Shown piece after piece: positions 25,418 to 34,344 of a stretch of DNA of 64,000 bases. Made by a program: the position numbers and the translations under genes. Under the pieces are notes generated by a model that saw only the letters and a program-made list of their open reading frames with translations, did not search any database and was not told the DNA's origin. Numbering within the stretch: position 1 is the stretch's first letter; each line of letters starts with the position of its first letter. Source of the stretch: DATEAV01 sp964513155 (GTDB lineage Bacteria; Chloroflexota; Anaerolineae; Anaerolineales; E44-bin32); NCBI GenBank assembly GCA_964513155.1, contig CAZEMA010000001.1:1-64000 (forward strand). The letters are read 5' to 3'.

Positions 25418-26058
25418 GTGAGGCGGCGAGTCTGCGTGTTCTGCCGGCTGGGGTGATAGGTCGCCAGCAGCGTGTACCGCCCCAGTCCGAACTCGGCTCC
25501 GTGGGAGAAGACCGGCCGCGGCGTTGGCAACTCCATCCCACCCTCCATAAGCGCAACCAGCAAGCCGTCGAACGCAACCCTGCCCAGTGCAATCAGGACG
25601 CGAACGTCCCGAAGCAGCTGAAGGTGCTTGAGAAGGTAGGGGCGACAGTTGCTGATCTCGGCGCGCGTTGGCCTGTTGTCCGGCGGGGCGCAGTGTGCAA
25701 CGGCCACGACGTACAGGTCCTTCAGCCGTAGTCCGTCTTGGGCATCTGTGGAGGTCGGCTGGTTGGCGAAGCCGGCGCGGTGGAGGGCGGGGGTCAGAAA
25801 GTCACCCGAGCCGTCGCCGGTGAACATCCGCCCAGTGCGGTTGGAGCCGTGCGCGCCCGGCGCCAGGCCCACCAGGAGAACCCGGGCGCGGGGGTCGCCG
25901 ATCGAGGGGACGGGACGCCCCCAATACTCCTGGTCCCGGAAGGCCCGGCGCTTCTCGCGAGCCACACACTGTCGATACTCCACCAGGCGGGCGCAGCGAT
26001 TGCAGGTGGTGATCGCCTGGTTGAGCGCATTCAGATGCGTGGCGCGCCGAGAGGTCAT
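25418..26058 (-). CDS. Uracil-DNA glycosylase, family 5 (UDGb) type, 3' end in gap
   Basis: The protein removes uracil and possibly other deaminated bases from DNA, the first step of base excision repair. The visible 213 residues include CNRCARLVEYRQCV (the cysteines of the iron-sulfur cluster), VLLVGLAPGAHGSNRTGRMF (motif 1 of the UDGb/family 5 type, with the GLAPG loop), and the C-terminal TYHPSRQNTQTRRL motif. Start ATG 26058 (minus strand) overlaps the stop of the endonuclease gene by 4 nt, so the two are translationally coupled. Only about ten residues plus the stop are likely missing. Confidence 0.88.
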
Positions 26059-26915
26059 GCAGCTCCCTCGCCAAGGGTTCGGCGCCAGACCTGCTGGAAG
26101 ACGAGAGCGTCCTCCTCCAAGACCGGGCTCTCGCATAAGAGGCGCCCTTGGACGCCGAACTCCGCCAGCGCCTGGAACAGGCCTTCCAGGTCCAGATCGG
26201 ACTCGGCGAAGCGGACGTGGTTGCGTTCGCCCTTGGCGCCGTATTCGATGCCGGAGAGGTGGCAGTGCAGACGCCGGAGCGATCGGGCGCCAAGCGCCTT
26301 TTTGTATGCCGCCAGGATTCGCTTCCATTCCTCGTAGGAATTGAGCGATCCGTCCCCGCAGCGGGCGTGGAGATGGGCGAAGTCGATACAAGGCTCGACG
26401 CCCTCGATCTCCTGGGACATGACGAATACATCTTCCAACGATCCAAGCATGGCGCTCTTGCCCATCGTCTCCGCTCGCAGAACTGCCGGATTGCCGGCGG
26501 CGCGCAACTCCTCCATGCACTCCCGCAGGCGAGGGATCGCGGTTTCCAGCACTTCTCCTGGGGGATGGCCGAAGTAGGAGCCGGGATGAAAGACGATGTC
26601 GGTCGCGCCTGCCAGGTTGCCAAAGTGGGCGGCGTCCATGAGCCGTTTGCGGCTTTTCGGCCACTCCGAGGCATCGGCGTTGAGGTTGATGAAGTAGGGG
26701 GCGTGCACACTGAGGTTTACGCCGGCCTGGGTGGCCGCTTCCCGAATCGCGGCGCAGGTCTCCTCGCTCACTCGGACCGATTGGACCCAACCAAGCTCGA
26801 ACGCGCTGAGGCCAAGCTCGGCCAGACGCCTGACGGCCCCGACCGAGCCCCCGGGCTTCTTGGGGGTTGAGATTGGCGCGCCGACGGTTCCGAAGTGCAG
26901 AGTTGGGGGTCTCAT
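26055..26915 (-). CDS. Endonuclease IV-like AP endonuclease (xylose isomerase-like TIM barrel)
   Basis: The 286-aa protein has the AP endonuclease family 2 layout. Metal-ligand motifs are visible: VHAPYFINL, FHPGSYFGHPPGE, RAETMGKSAMLGSLEDV, CIDFAHLHAR and LHCHLSGIEYG. Endonuclease IV cuts DNA 5' of abasic sites. Directly coupled to a uracil-DNA glycosylase, it makes a compact repair operon: base removal and then incision. It is more divergent from E. coli Nfo than typical orthologs, so an archaeal-like or other TIM-barrel nuclease is possible. GGAGA lies before the ATG at 26915. Confidence 0.85.
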   Translation of the reverse strand: MRPPTLHFGTVGAPISTPKKPGGSVGAVRRLAELGLSAFELGWVQSVRVSEETCAAIREAATQAGVNLSVHAPYFINLNADASEWPKSRKRLMDAAHFGNLAGATDIVFHPGSYFGHPPGEVLETAIPRLRECMEELRAAGNPAVLRAETMGKSAMLGSLEDVFVMSQEIEGVEPCIDFAHLHARCGDGSLNSYEEWKRILAAYKKALGARSLRRLHCHLSGIEYGAKGERNHVRFAESDLDLEGLFQALAEFGVQGRLLCESPVLEEDALVFQQVWRRTLGEGAA

Positions 26916-26977
26916 AGGGGAATCTCCGTCCTTGGCTGGCTCGAGGCAGGGCGCTTCACCTCGCCAGGAATCACGCA

Positions 26978-27009
26978 GCCCGCCCGTCTGCAGAGGCGAC
27001 GGGGCGGGC
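26978..27009 (-). terminator. Hairpin after the histidine kinase gene
   Basis: GCCCGCCCGTC (26978-26988) pairs with 26998-27009 with one bulged G and a 9-nt loop. It lies 21 nt past the kinase stop on the minus strand and is a plausible terminator, although without a T tract. Confidence 0.4.
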
Positions 27010-27029
27010 TGGTCTCTTCCCGAGAGCGG

Positions 27030-29588
27030 CTATCCCTCCCGACGGAGCGATCCGGTCTTGGGGGTTGGCTCCCGTGGCAGGGCGAAGGTGAACGTGGATC
27101 CCTCGCCCACTTTGCTGTTCACCCAGATCCGGCCGCCGTGCTGCTCGACCATCGTCTTGGCCAGCGCCAGGCCCAACCCGGTACCTTCGATGGGATTGTT
27201 CGGGTCGCGCGTCGCATTCTGGCCTCGGAAGAGGGGATCGAAGACGCGGGGAAGCTCGTCCTCGGGGATACCCGGCCCGTCGTCGGTGATGTCGACCCGC
27301 ACCTTCTCGTCGTCGCCGGAGACGTGGACGCGGATGTGGCCGTTTTTGTCGGTGAACTTGATGGCGTTGCTCAGCAGGTTGGTCATCACCGAATTGAGCC
27401 GCCCGGGGTCTCCCATGATGAGGATCGGTTCCGACGGCGGCTGAAACTCGATGGTGTGCTTTTTGGCCTCGGACAGCGGTCGCAGGTCCTCGATCGAGCG
27501 GCGGATCAGGTCGGTGATCTGGCAGGGTTCGAGAGTGAACATGGCCGTCGACTCGACCCGGATCGTCTCCAGCAAGGAGGTGATCAGGTTGGTCATGCTC
27601 TCGGTCGCCCGCTGCATCATGCTGAGGGCCCGCCGCTGCAGGTCGGTCAGCGGGGCGTCGCCGAGCAAATCGGCGCCCAGCCGGATGGCGTTGAGGGGGT
27701 TCTTGAGATCGTGGGCGGCGGTCCCCAGAAGCTGAGAGCGCATGCGGTCGATCTGCTTGAGGGCGGTGATGTCCTGCATTACAGCCACCCGGCCAACGTC
27801 TGTCACCTGGCTGATGGTGGCGTAGAGAACACGGTCCAACGGGGTGGTGACCTCCAGGCTGGTGGGCAGGCTGACATCCGGATTGGACAGCAGATCACCC
27901 AGGGGGTGTTCCGTGAAGATCTCGCTGGCCGGCCGTCCGACGGCCATCTCAGCATTGATGCGGAAGTACTGGGAGGCTGCCTTGTTGACCAGGATGACCA
28001 TACCAGTCCGGTCGGTGAGGACGACAGCGTCGGCCGTCTCCACCAACGTGGCCTCGAGTCGGCTGCGGCCTTCGGCAACCCTCTGGAAGAGGTTAGCATT
28101 GTCGAGGGCGATGCCCGCCCAGGAGGCGACGGAGGACAGCAGCTGCTGGTCCGCCAGGTTGAAGGCGCCCCGTGGATGGTTGATGGCCTCGATCACGCCC
28201 AGCAACTGTCCCCGGGTCTCCAGGGGGACGCACACGACCGAGGTCGTGAGCAAGCCCGTCTGGCCGTCGATGGCGCTATGGTAAAGGGGGTTGCTGCGGA
28301 CGTCGTTGACGATCAGTGGCTTCCGGTTGCGGGTGACCCAGCCGGCGATGCCTTCCTCCAGCCCGATGGCGACGTCGCGGATGCGCACCTGGCTGCCTCC
28401 CGTGGCCTTGAGGACGAGCTTCTCACCGCGTTCGTCGAGAAGGAAGAGCACGCAGGCTTCAACCTGCAACAGCCGCTGCGTGTGGCGCATGGCGTTCTCG
28501 AGGGCGGTCTCGAGGTCGAGGGTGGAGGTCATCTCGCGCCCGATCTCGCCCAACGCCTGAAGCTGGGTCGCCCGGTTCTCAGCCGTTTCGAGATGGAGCG
28601 CGTCCTGAAGGCCGACGGCGCCGATGTTGATGATGGCTTGCGCCAGTTCCATCTCCTGATCCGTGATCTGGCGGCCAGGCTGGTTGTAGAGCAGGCGGAC
28701 GATTCCCAGGGCCGTGTTGCCGGTGGCCAAGGGGAAGACCGCCGCCGCCGAGATGCCCTCCGCCTGCAGCATCGCCATATCCTTGGCCGATCCCTGCGGC
28801 GGCAGCTGGCTCAGCGTCGCCGGGCGCAGCTCGGCCACGACCTGCTTGTGGATCGGGTAGTCGGGCATCGAGTCCGTGATGAGCGAGACAACCGTGTGCT
28901 GCACCGACTTCCCCAGCTGCTGGCGGAAGCGTGTGGTCTGGTTGTTGCCTTCCTCGAAGACCAGGACCTCGCAGATGTCGGCCGAGGTGGCCTTGAGCAG
29001 GTGGGCGGCGGTTTGCCGGACCGTCTCCTGGCGTTCGCGCGTGCTGGTGATCGCATGGCTTGCCTGGTAGAGCAGCGAAAGCTTGTGGAAAAGGTAGCCC
29101 TGGCTGGCCGTCTGGCGCGCAAAGGTCAGGACTTCCCCGGCCCGGGCGGCAAGGACTTCGAGCGTCTCCAGGTCTTCCGGCTGGTAGATGTGCTTCTTCT
29201 GCGTGGCGACGAAGAGCAGGCCGATCGTCTGCCCGCCGGCGAGGCATGGCGCCACGGCGACCTCGCCGGGGGCGAGGGGCAGGCCAAGGGACCCGCGAGA
29301 CTCTCCGCCGGAGGTTGCCCGACGCTTGGACAGGGCCGTTCGGAGCGCGGGGTGCTCAGCGGAGGCAGAGAGCCGGCCGAGTTCACTGATGGCGGCGCCG
29401 TGGGCGAAACGCGGGGCGAAGCTGGCAGCCTCCTCGTCGAACTCGTAGAGGGCAGCCCGGTCCGTACCAAGGAGCTCGGTCGCAAGTTTGAGCAGGCCGC
29501 CAAGAGCCTGGCCGGGGTTGAAGAAATCGAAGCTGGCGGTTGCCGCCAAGAACAGGTTGCTCGCCCGATTGGAGTCTTCTGGTGCCAT
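27030..29588 (-). CDS. GAF-GAF-GAF-PAS sensor histidine kinase
   Basis: The 852-aa protein has no membrane helix and is probably cytoplasmic. Three GAF-like domains are seen at about residues 20-160, 175-330 and 350-495 (the third with GLEEGIAGWVTRNRKPLIV). A PAS domain (about 505-610) follows, then a HisKA domain with the phosphoacceptor in GTAAHDLKNPLNAI near residue 630, and a HATPase domain with N box (NLLSNAIKFTDKNG), DDGPGIPEDELPRVFDP and GTGLGLALAK. No response regulator gene is next to it, so it is an orphan in this window. The signal is unknown. Confidence 0.92.
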   Translation of the reverse strand: MAPEDSNRASNLFLAATASFDFFNPGQALGGLLKLATELLGTDRAALYEFDEEAASFAPRFAHGAAISELGRLSASAEHPALRTALSKRRATSGGESRGSLGLPLAPGEVAVAPCLAGGQTIGLLFVATQKKHIYQPEDLETLEVLAARAGEVLTFARQTASQGYLFHKLSLLYQASHAITSTRERQETVRQTAAHLLKATSADICEVLVFEEGNNQTTRFRQQLGKSVQHTVVSLITDSMPDYPIHKQVVAELRPATLSQLPPQGSAKDMAMLQAEGISAAAVFPLATGNTALGIVRLLYNQPGRQITDQEMELAQAIINIGAVGLQDALHLETAENRATQLQALGEIGREMTSTLDLETALENAMRHTQRLLQVEACVLFLLDERGEKLVLKATGGSQVRIRDVAIGLEEGIAGWVTRNRKPLIVNDVRSNPLYHSAIDGQTGLLTTSVVCVPLETRGQLLGVIEAINHPRGAFNLADQQLLSSVASWAGIALDNANLFQRVAEGRSRLEATLVETADAVVLTDRTGMVILVNKAASQYFRINAEMAVGRPASEIFTEHPLGDLLSNPDVSLPTSLEVTTPLDRVLYATISQVTDVGRVAVMQDITALKQIDRMRSQLLGTAAHDLKNPLNAIRLGADLLGDAPLTDLQRRALSMMQRATESMTNLITSLLETIRVESTAMFTLEPCQITDLIRRSIEDLRPLSEAKKHTIEFQPPSEPILIMGDPGRLNSVMTNLLSNAIKFTDKNGHIRVHVSGDDEKVRVDITDDGPGIPEDELPRVFDPLFRGQNATRDPNNPIEGTGLGLALAKTMVEQHGGRIWVNSKVGEGSTFTFALPREPTPKTGSLRREG

Positions 29589-29638
29589 TGGATGCCTAAT
29601 CCCGGGTGGCGATGACCGGCGCCATCCCTCAAAAGGGC

Positions 29639-29667
29639 ATTATGGCACAGATACGGGGGAGGTGCAA
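29639..29667 (-). promoter_or_regulatory. Histidine kinase promoter
   Basis: On the minus strand TTGCAC (29667-29662) and CATAAT (29644-29639) are 17 bp apart. A start near 29632 gives a leader of about 44 nt. Confidence 0.5.
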
Positions 29668-29879
29668 CGGGACGGGAGGTCCCCCGTGGGGCCCAAGCCG
29701 GGTCGTCGATTCGATCCCATGGGGGGGCCAGGCGTGCGACGCGCCGTCGAGCCTAGGCGCCGGGAAGGGGGAGCGAGAGCTCTGGAGGCTCCTGCTCGTC
29801 AGGGGGATCCTAGCTCGCCGAGGTGAGACCGACCCTCACCGGGCTCGACGTAGGCTGCGCGTCGTGGCAAGTGCCGGCC

Positions 29880-30266
29880 TCAGCCTGTCCCGCCGAGCTT
29901 GGCCCAGAGCGAGGGTCCCACGACGAGGAGGCCGATCGCTGCGGCCGTCAGGGCGGCAATGAGCACGGCGGCCGCACCCACATCCTTTCCCACCTTGGCC
30001 AGAGGATGGTGTTCGGGGCTAGCCAGATCGACGACGGCCTCTAGAGCGGTGTTGAGGAACTCGGCCAGCCACACCAGTCCGATGGCCCCCAGAAGCAGCG
30101 CCCATTCCAGGCGCCCCAGTCTCAGCCAGGCGGCAAGCCCGAGGACCGAGAGGCTGGCGACGGCATGAATCCAGGCATTGCGCTGGGTCCGCAGGACATA
30201 CCACCAACCGGCGAATGCATAGCGGAAGGAGGCGATGCGATTGCGCGAGCGTTGAGGGGAATGCAT
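29880..30266 (-). CDS. dgkA: Diacylglycerol/undecaprenol kinase DgkA family
   Basis: The 128-aa membrane protein has three hydrophobic helices and the family signature EFLNTALEAVVDL, with acidic residues for metal and substrate binding, followed by KVGKDVGAAAVL. In Gram-positive-type lineages this family phosphorylates undecaprenol to feed the lipid carrier of the cell wall; in others it acts on diacylglycerol. It starts 8 nt after ybeY, and the order pgpH-ybeY-dgkA is a common conserved gene string. Confidence 0.93.
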   Translation of the reverse strand: MHSPQRSRNRIASFRYAFAGWWYVLRTQRNAWIHAVASLSVLGLAAWLRLGRLEWALLLGAIGLVWLAEFLNTALEAVVDLASPEHHPLAKVGKDVGAAAVLIAALTAAAIGLLVVGPSLWAKLGGTG

Positions 30267-30274
30267 GGGCTCTC

Positions 30275-30727
30275 CTAAGCGGATCTGATGTTATCGCCCA
30301 AGGATTGAAGGATCTCCGTCTGCGTCGCCCACATCCGCTTTCGGTCACCTGGAGTAGCGTGGTCATAGCCGAGCAGGTGGAGGACGCCGTGAACGGCCAA
30401 CAGGCTCATCTCGGCCTTGAGGGTGTGCCCGGCTTTGGCGGCTTGGACCTCGGCAACGGGCAAGGCGATAGCGACATCGCCGTAGTAGAGCAGGCCGGAG
30501 TCGGGGTCGGGGGTGCCATCGGGGAATGCCAGGACGTCCGTAGAGGCGTCCTTCTTGCGGTAGGCGCGACTGAGCTCGCGCATCTGCTCCTCGTCGACCA
30601 GGACGATAGCAAGTTCCCCCGGCGCCACCGCCTCATGCGCCAGGGCAGCCAGGACGGCCTTTCGGATTTCCGAAGTCTCTGGTGGCCGTGACCCGCGACC
30701 GCGAAAGTGAATCCGGTAGCTCATCAT
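30275..30727 (-). CDS. ybeY: Endoribonuclease YbeY (rRNA maturation factor)
   Basis: YbeY is a single-strand-specific metalloendoribonuclease that acts in 16S rRNA 3' maturation and ribosome quality control. The 150-aa product has the zinc motif HGVLHLLGYDH near residue 113, plus the DVLAFPDGTP segment. ATG at 30727 overlaps the stop of the upstream HD-domain gene (ATGA), and a second ATG follows directly. The 3' neighbour is dgkA. Confidence 0.95.
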   Translation of the reverse strand: MMSYRIHFRGRGSRPPETSEIRKAVLAALAHEAVAPGELAIVLVDEEQMRELSRAYRKKDASTDVLAFPDGTPDPDSGLLYYGDVAIALPVAEVQAAKAGHTLKAEMSLLAVHGVLHLLGYDHATPGDRKRMWATQTEILQSLGDNIRSA

Positions 30728-32871
30728 CTCCCCGTCTTGCCGGTAGGTGGAGAGACGGACGATGGAGTTTCGCCCTCGCCTTCGGTCGAGTCCGGGTAGC
30801 GAATACGGGGATGGTAAATGCCGCGCAGCGTGTTGACAAACGAACGGCGGATGGTGTCGATGTCTTTCAGGGTGAGATCGGTGCGGTCGAGCTGACCCTT
30901 GGAGAGCCGGTCCTCGATGACCCAGCGCACCAGGCGGTCGATGGCTGCGTCCTCGAGAGGGCCCTCAGCGCGGGCCTTGGCCTCGGTGCCATCGGCCAAC
31001 ATGAGAATCGCCGTCTCCCGCGAGCGAGGCCGAGGGCCCGGGTAGGTGAAGTCCTCTGGATTCACCCGGAGGGCGTCTCCGCCGGCGGCCTCGATGGCGG
31101 CCTTGAGCTGGTAGCCGGCCTCGAGCTTCCCGTGGTGCTCAGGGATGAAGGCCTGGACACTGCTCGGGAGCCGGTACTTGCGCGCCAGCTCGAGGCCGTC
31201 GCGCACATGGGACAGGATGACGCTGGCGCTGGTGGTGGGATCCAGTTGCTCGTGGACGTTCTGCCCGGCGACCTGGTTCTCGATAAAGAAGTGGGGTCGG
31301 ACGGCCTTACCGATGTCGTGGTACAGCGCCCCGACGCGGGTCAGAAGCGTGTTGGCCCCGATTGCCCGGGCGGCCTGTTCAGCAAGGTTCGCCACCTGCA
31401 GACTGTGCTGGTAGGTCCCCGGCGCCTGACGCAGGAGGAGCTGAAGAAGCGGATGATCGGGCCGAGAGAGCTCGATGAGCTGCAGGCTAGTCGTGATCCC
31501 CAGGACGCTCCCAGCGAGCAGGAGCAGGCCGAAGCACAGGCTGGCGGAGAGGCCCCCACTGACGAGGGCGGCTGCCAGAAGCGTCGCCTTGCCCAGGGCA
31601 TCCATGGAGGGGTCGGGGAATCGAAAGATGGCCACTATTGCCGCGGCGGCCATGGCCGCTCCGATGCCACCCCAGAAGAAGGAACTGAGGCGTTCTGCCC
31701 GACCGATCACCAGCGCTCCCACGGCGCCGCTGAGCATCATGTACACGCCCAATTCCAGGCCGCGCGGGCCGAGAAAACCGCCCAATACCCCGAGTACCAG
31801 GGAAGCCACGACGCCCATCCCCGGGCCGAAGAGGATGGCCAGCAGCATCGGCACGGTGGCCGCCGGGAAGAGGTATGGCAGCACCGTCCGCCCCGGGATC
31901 ATCACTTGCATCCCAAACGCCGCCACCACGAACAGGCCCGTCAGTGTAAGGGCCATGCGGGTGCTCTTGACCTGGTGTGCGTGGGTGCTGGAAGTGTAGA
32001 GGGCGACGGTGAAACTGAGCAAGACGACCAGCAGCGATCGGGCGGCGATCTCCCGCCATGGATCCGGTGGCGTGAGCAGGCCGAAGGCCCGTAATGCCTC
32101 GATGTGCAAGGGGGTCACCACCTGACCGTGGGCGATGATGGTTTCGCCTGCGGCATAGGACTTGGACACCGGGGCCACGGCCTGGCGCGCTTCCGCCCGG
32201 GCCGCCTGAGTCGCATCGTCATTGTAGAGAGTGTTGGCGGCGACAAGGGCGGAAACAAGCTGCGCTACGATCGTAGCCTGGCTTTCGGGAAGTGATATGC
32301 TGACCAAAGCCGGGACCATTCGCCTGGCCTCAGCCAGCCGATCCTCCCGGATCTCGGATCTCATCACCTGCTCCAGGACGGAGACCGCCTCCAGCTTAGT
32401 CGCTTCCCAGCGGGGTTGGGGCAGGTCGAGCAATGCCTGGGCAGTCTGGGGCTCCAGGCGGACGTCGGACATGGCCGCCAGATCCGACAGCTTCTGTTCA
32501 GCGGAGGCGTACGAATCGGCGCGGACGGTGTCGATGTACTCGAGCGTTGCCCGGAGCCTCTCGGATTGCTGGCGAGCCACCCGGCTGTCAGGCGTGTCGT
32601 AGATGTCCAGAACCGCGGCTGCGGCTGCGTCCCGTGCTTGGCTCGTCAGGCCATCACTCACATAGGAGAGTGCATACGGAGCCAGGATGTCCTGCGGGGC
32701 GACGTCGTTGACTTGAAGCCCGATCGTTGAGCCCCGGGTCGCCAGCGGCAACGAGAGGATGGCTGCCACAGCTGCCAGCCCAGCGACGAAGATCAGCCAC
32801 AGGCGGGCGAGGTGCCAGATGGCCTTGAGGCGCTGGCCAGGGGTTGAGGGCGGGATCGGGCTTTCTTCCAT
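30724..32871 (-). CDS. pgpH: PgpH/YqfF-type 7TM-HD phosphodiesterase
   Basis: The 715-aa protein has a cytoplasmic N terminus, one anchor helix (about 22-42), an extracytoplasmic 7TMR-HDED domain (about 50-290), seven closely spaced helices (about 290-485), and a C-terminal HD domain with GALYHDIGKAVRPHFFIEN. This is the layout of PgpH, which hydrolyses cyclic di-AMP. The HD metal residues are present. It is coupled by a 4-nt overlap to ybeY, as in Firmicutes and other lineages. The upstream partner is yqeY, where phoH often lies. Confidence 0.92.
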   Translation of the reverse strand: MEESPIPPSTPGQRLKAIWHLARLWLIFVAGLAAVAAILSLPLATRGSTIGLQVNDVAPQDILAPYALSYVSDGLTSQARDAAAAAVLDIYDTPDSRVARQQSERLRATLEYIDTVRADSYASAEQKLSDLAAMSDVRLEPQTAQALLDLPQPRWEATKLEAVSVLEQVMRSEIREDRLAEARRMVPALVSISLPESQATIVAQLVSALVAANTLYNDDATQAARAEARQAVAPVSKSYAAGETIIAHGQVVTPLHIEALRAFGLLTPPDPWREIAARSLLVVLLSFTVALYTSSTHAHQVKSTRMALTLTGLFVVAAFGMQVMIPGRTVLPYLFPAATVPMLLAILFGPGMGVVASLVLGVLGGFLGPRGLELGVYMMLSGAVGALVIGRAERLSSFFWGGIGAAMAAAAIVAIFRFPDPSMDALGKATLLAAALVSGGLSASLCFGLLLLAGSVLGITTSLQLIELSRPDHPLLQLLLRQAPGTYQHSLQVANLAEQAARAIGANTLLTRVGALYHDIGKAVRPHFFIENQVAGQNVHEQLDPTTSASVILSHVRDGLELARKYRLPSSVQAFIPEHHGKLEAGYQLKAAIEAAGGDALRVNPEDFTYPGPRPRSRETAILMLADGTEAKARAEGPLEDAAIDRLVRWVIEDRLSKGQLDRTDLTLKDIDTIRRSFVNTLRGIYHPRIRYPDSTEGEGETPSSVSPPTGKTGR

Positions 32872-32880
32872 ACGAGAAGG

Positions 32881-33330
32881 CTAAGTTGGGGAGAGAAGAC
32901 GCCGCACCAACTCACTGGCCGTCTTGCCGTCTGCCCGGCCCTGGATCTGCGGCATCAAGGCTTTCATGACCCGGCCCATGTCGGCTAGGGTCGTGGCCCC
33001 GGTCTCGGCGATCGACTTCCTGGCCAGCGCCTCCATCTCCTCCGAGGTCAGAGGCTTCGGCAGGTAGGCTTCAACGATGGCCAGCTCGGCCCGGGCTGCC
33101 TCGGCAAGGTCGCTCCGGCCGGCCCGCTCCGCGTCGGCGATGGTTTCATGCCTCGTCTTGGCCTCCCGCCCAAGGATGGCCAGCAGGCCGGGCTCGTCCA
33201 GCGGCCCGCGGCGGTCAACTTCCGCCAGTTTCACGGCAGAGAGGATCATGCGCAGAGTGCGCCTGCGGACGTCATCCCTTGCCCGCATGGCTTCTTTCAG
33301 CGAGGTTTCCAGCATCTCTTTGGTCAGCAT
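32881..33330 (-). CDS. yqeY: GatB/YqeY domain protein
   Basis: The 149-aa helical protein matches YqeY, related to the C-terminal tRNA-binding domain of GatB. It begins MLTKEMLETSLKEAMRARDD and carries ILSAVKLAEVDRR, then EAYLPKPLTSEEMEAL and ADMGRVMKALMPQIQGRADG. The function is not firmly known; it may help tRNA-dependent amidation or tRNA handling. The start at 33330 is the family start; a longer open frame lacks support. A TATAAT box lies only 6 nt upstream, so the mRNA may be leaderless. It ends 9 nt before pgpH. Confidence 0.93.
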   Translation of the reverse strand: MLTKEMLETSLKEAMRARDDVRRRTLRMILSAVKLAEVDRRGPLDEPGLLAILGREAKTRHETIADAERAGRSDLAEAARAELAIVEAYLPKPLTSEEMEALARKSIAETGATTLADMGRVMKALMPQIQGRADGKTASELVRRLLSPT

Positions 33331-33336
33331 AGACTC

Positions 33337-33342
33337 ATTATA
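33337..33342 (-). promoter_or_regulatory. yqeY -10 box (TATAAT), probably leaderless transcript
   Basis: The consensus TATAAT on the minus strand ends 6 nt before the yqeY ATG at 33330. A start 7 nt downstream would fall on the A of ATG. No Shine-Dalgarno sequence is present. The -35 region (33365-33360, TTCCAC) is weak. Confidence 0.55.
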
Positions 33343-33503
33343 CAGGTGACAGGCGGCCTGTGGAAGCAGGACGGGCGGAGCAGGTGCGACACCCTTGCCC
33401 GAGCGCGCCCCGCTTCGGCCCTTGGCGGAGGTCTGGGGATTCACGTCTTGCGGGGCCGGGCGGGCACCGTGCTGACCGGCGGCCCGCATGGGCCGCCCCT
33501 GGG

Positions 33504-33572
33504 AGTGTGATGAAAGGCCCTGCCTTTTGGAGGTCTTCTACGGGAAGGCGCTTTCTCGTCACCCTGCCAAGG
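33504..33572. repeat. Dispersed repeat copy 3, short form
   Basis: GTGATGAAAGGCCCTGCC at the left and, inverted at the right, GTGACGAGAAAGCGCC form imperfect terminal inverted repeats. The body aligns with both flanks of copies 1 and 2 but lacks their central hairpin. It lies between yqeY and the LamG-like gene. Confidence 0.65.
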
Positions 33573-33613
33573 TCGCTTTGAGGCCAAAGACAGGGCCAGC
33601 GGACCACACACGG

Positions 33614-34273
33614 TCAGGGTTGCAGCGCGGAGAAGTTGTCAAAGTCGATGACGACGCCGGGTTCGGCATACGTCCCAGCGATGAGACCGACATCGCCGCG
33701 CAGCCAGTCGGAGGCCACGGCGTGGGCCACGGCCTGGCCATTCACGTAGAGATCAAGCTGGTCGCCGAAGCAGTCTGCCCTGAGATGGTTGCGGGCTGAG
33801 CCCTGGAGGACGGCCTCGCTGGGGGTCATGGCCAAGCCGCTGAGGAGCGTCGTCTCGCCAGCGCGGCGGACGCCGACCCCAGCAAAGCCGTCGCTGGAGA
33901 TCAGGAAGAAGTAGAAGTTCTGGGAATCCTGATAGCGGCACAGGATGCCAAAGACGTTGTCATCCGGCCCACTGACCTTGGTTGCTTCCACCTCGATGCG
34001 GACATCGCCGATGTCCAGTCCCGGCGTAGCCCAGGCATTGGTGTCGGGCGCGGCGATAGAGATGCGGAAGACGCCGTCGACGTAGTCCGAGGAGTACAGG
34101 CTGTCCTGGTAACGGTCCCAGCCGCTCGAGGCCCGGGCGAAGTCATCCTGGAAGAGAACGGATCCGGACTCGGCCGGAATCTCCGTCCAGGTGCACCTCG
34201 CGGCGCCGAGGAGGAGTGTCGCCGCCAGCGCGCCGCTCAACAGCAGACGTCTCAGGAACGTGGGTGTTTGCAT
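33614..34273 (-). CDS. Secreted LamG/DUF1080-like beta-sandwich protein
   Basis: The 219-aa product begins with a signal peptide (FLRRLLLSGALAATLLLGAARC) and a mature part that reads as a concanavalin-like sandwich: LFQDDFARASSGWDRYQD, then NVFGILCRYQDSQNFYFFLI, DLYVNGQAVAHA and GVVIDFDNFSAL. Such domains often bind sugars, but no substrate is evident. The cysteine after the hydrophobic stretch suggests a lipoprotein, although arginine just before it is unusual for a lipobox. ATG 34273 is preferred: GGAGAA lies 4 nt before it, and a promoter -10 box gives a 19-nt leader. Two in-frame ATGs lie upstream. Confidence 0.7.
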   Translation of the reverse strand: MQTPTFLRRLLLSGALAATLLLGAARCTWTEIPAESGSVLFQDDFARASSGWDRYQDSLYSSDYVDGVFRISIAAPDTNAWATPGLDIGDVRIEVEATKVSGPDDNVFGILCRYQDSQNFYFFLISSDGFAGVGVRRAGETTLLSGLAMTPSEAVLQGSARNHLRADCFGDQLDLYVNGQAVAHAVASDWLRGDVGLIAGTYAEPGVVIDFDNFSALQP

Positions 34274-34298
34274 GCGGTTCTCCGCCATTGAGGGGCGC

Positions 34299-34307
34299 AT
34301 TCTAGCA
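34299..34307 (-). promoter_or_regulatory. Extended -10 promoter of the LamG-like gene
   Basis: On the minus strand TGCTAGAAT ends at 34299; the surrounding TGTGCTAGAATGC is identical to that of the nrdR promoter. Predicted start near 34292. Confidence 0.5.
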
Positions 34308-34344
34308 CATCGGCCGAAGGCAGAGGAGGGGACCGGAGGCCGGT

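Noticed and set aside
26895..29615. A 906-codon plus-strand frame across the histidine kinase
   Set aside because: Shadow of the minus-strand kinase, whose GAF, PAS, HisKA and HATPase motifs are clear.
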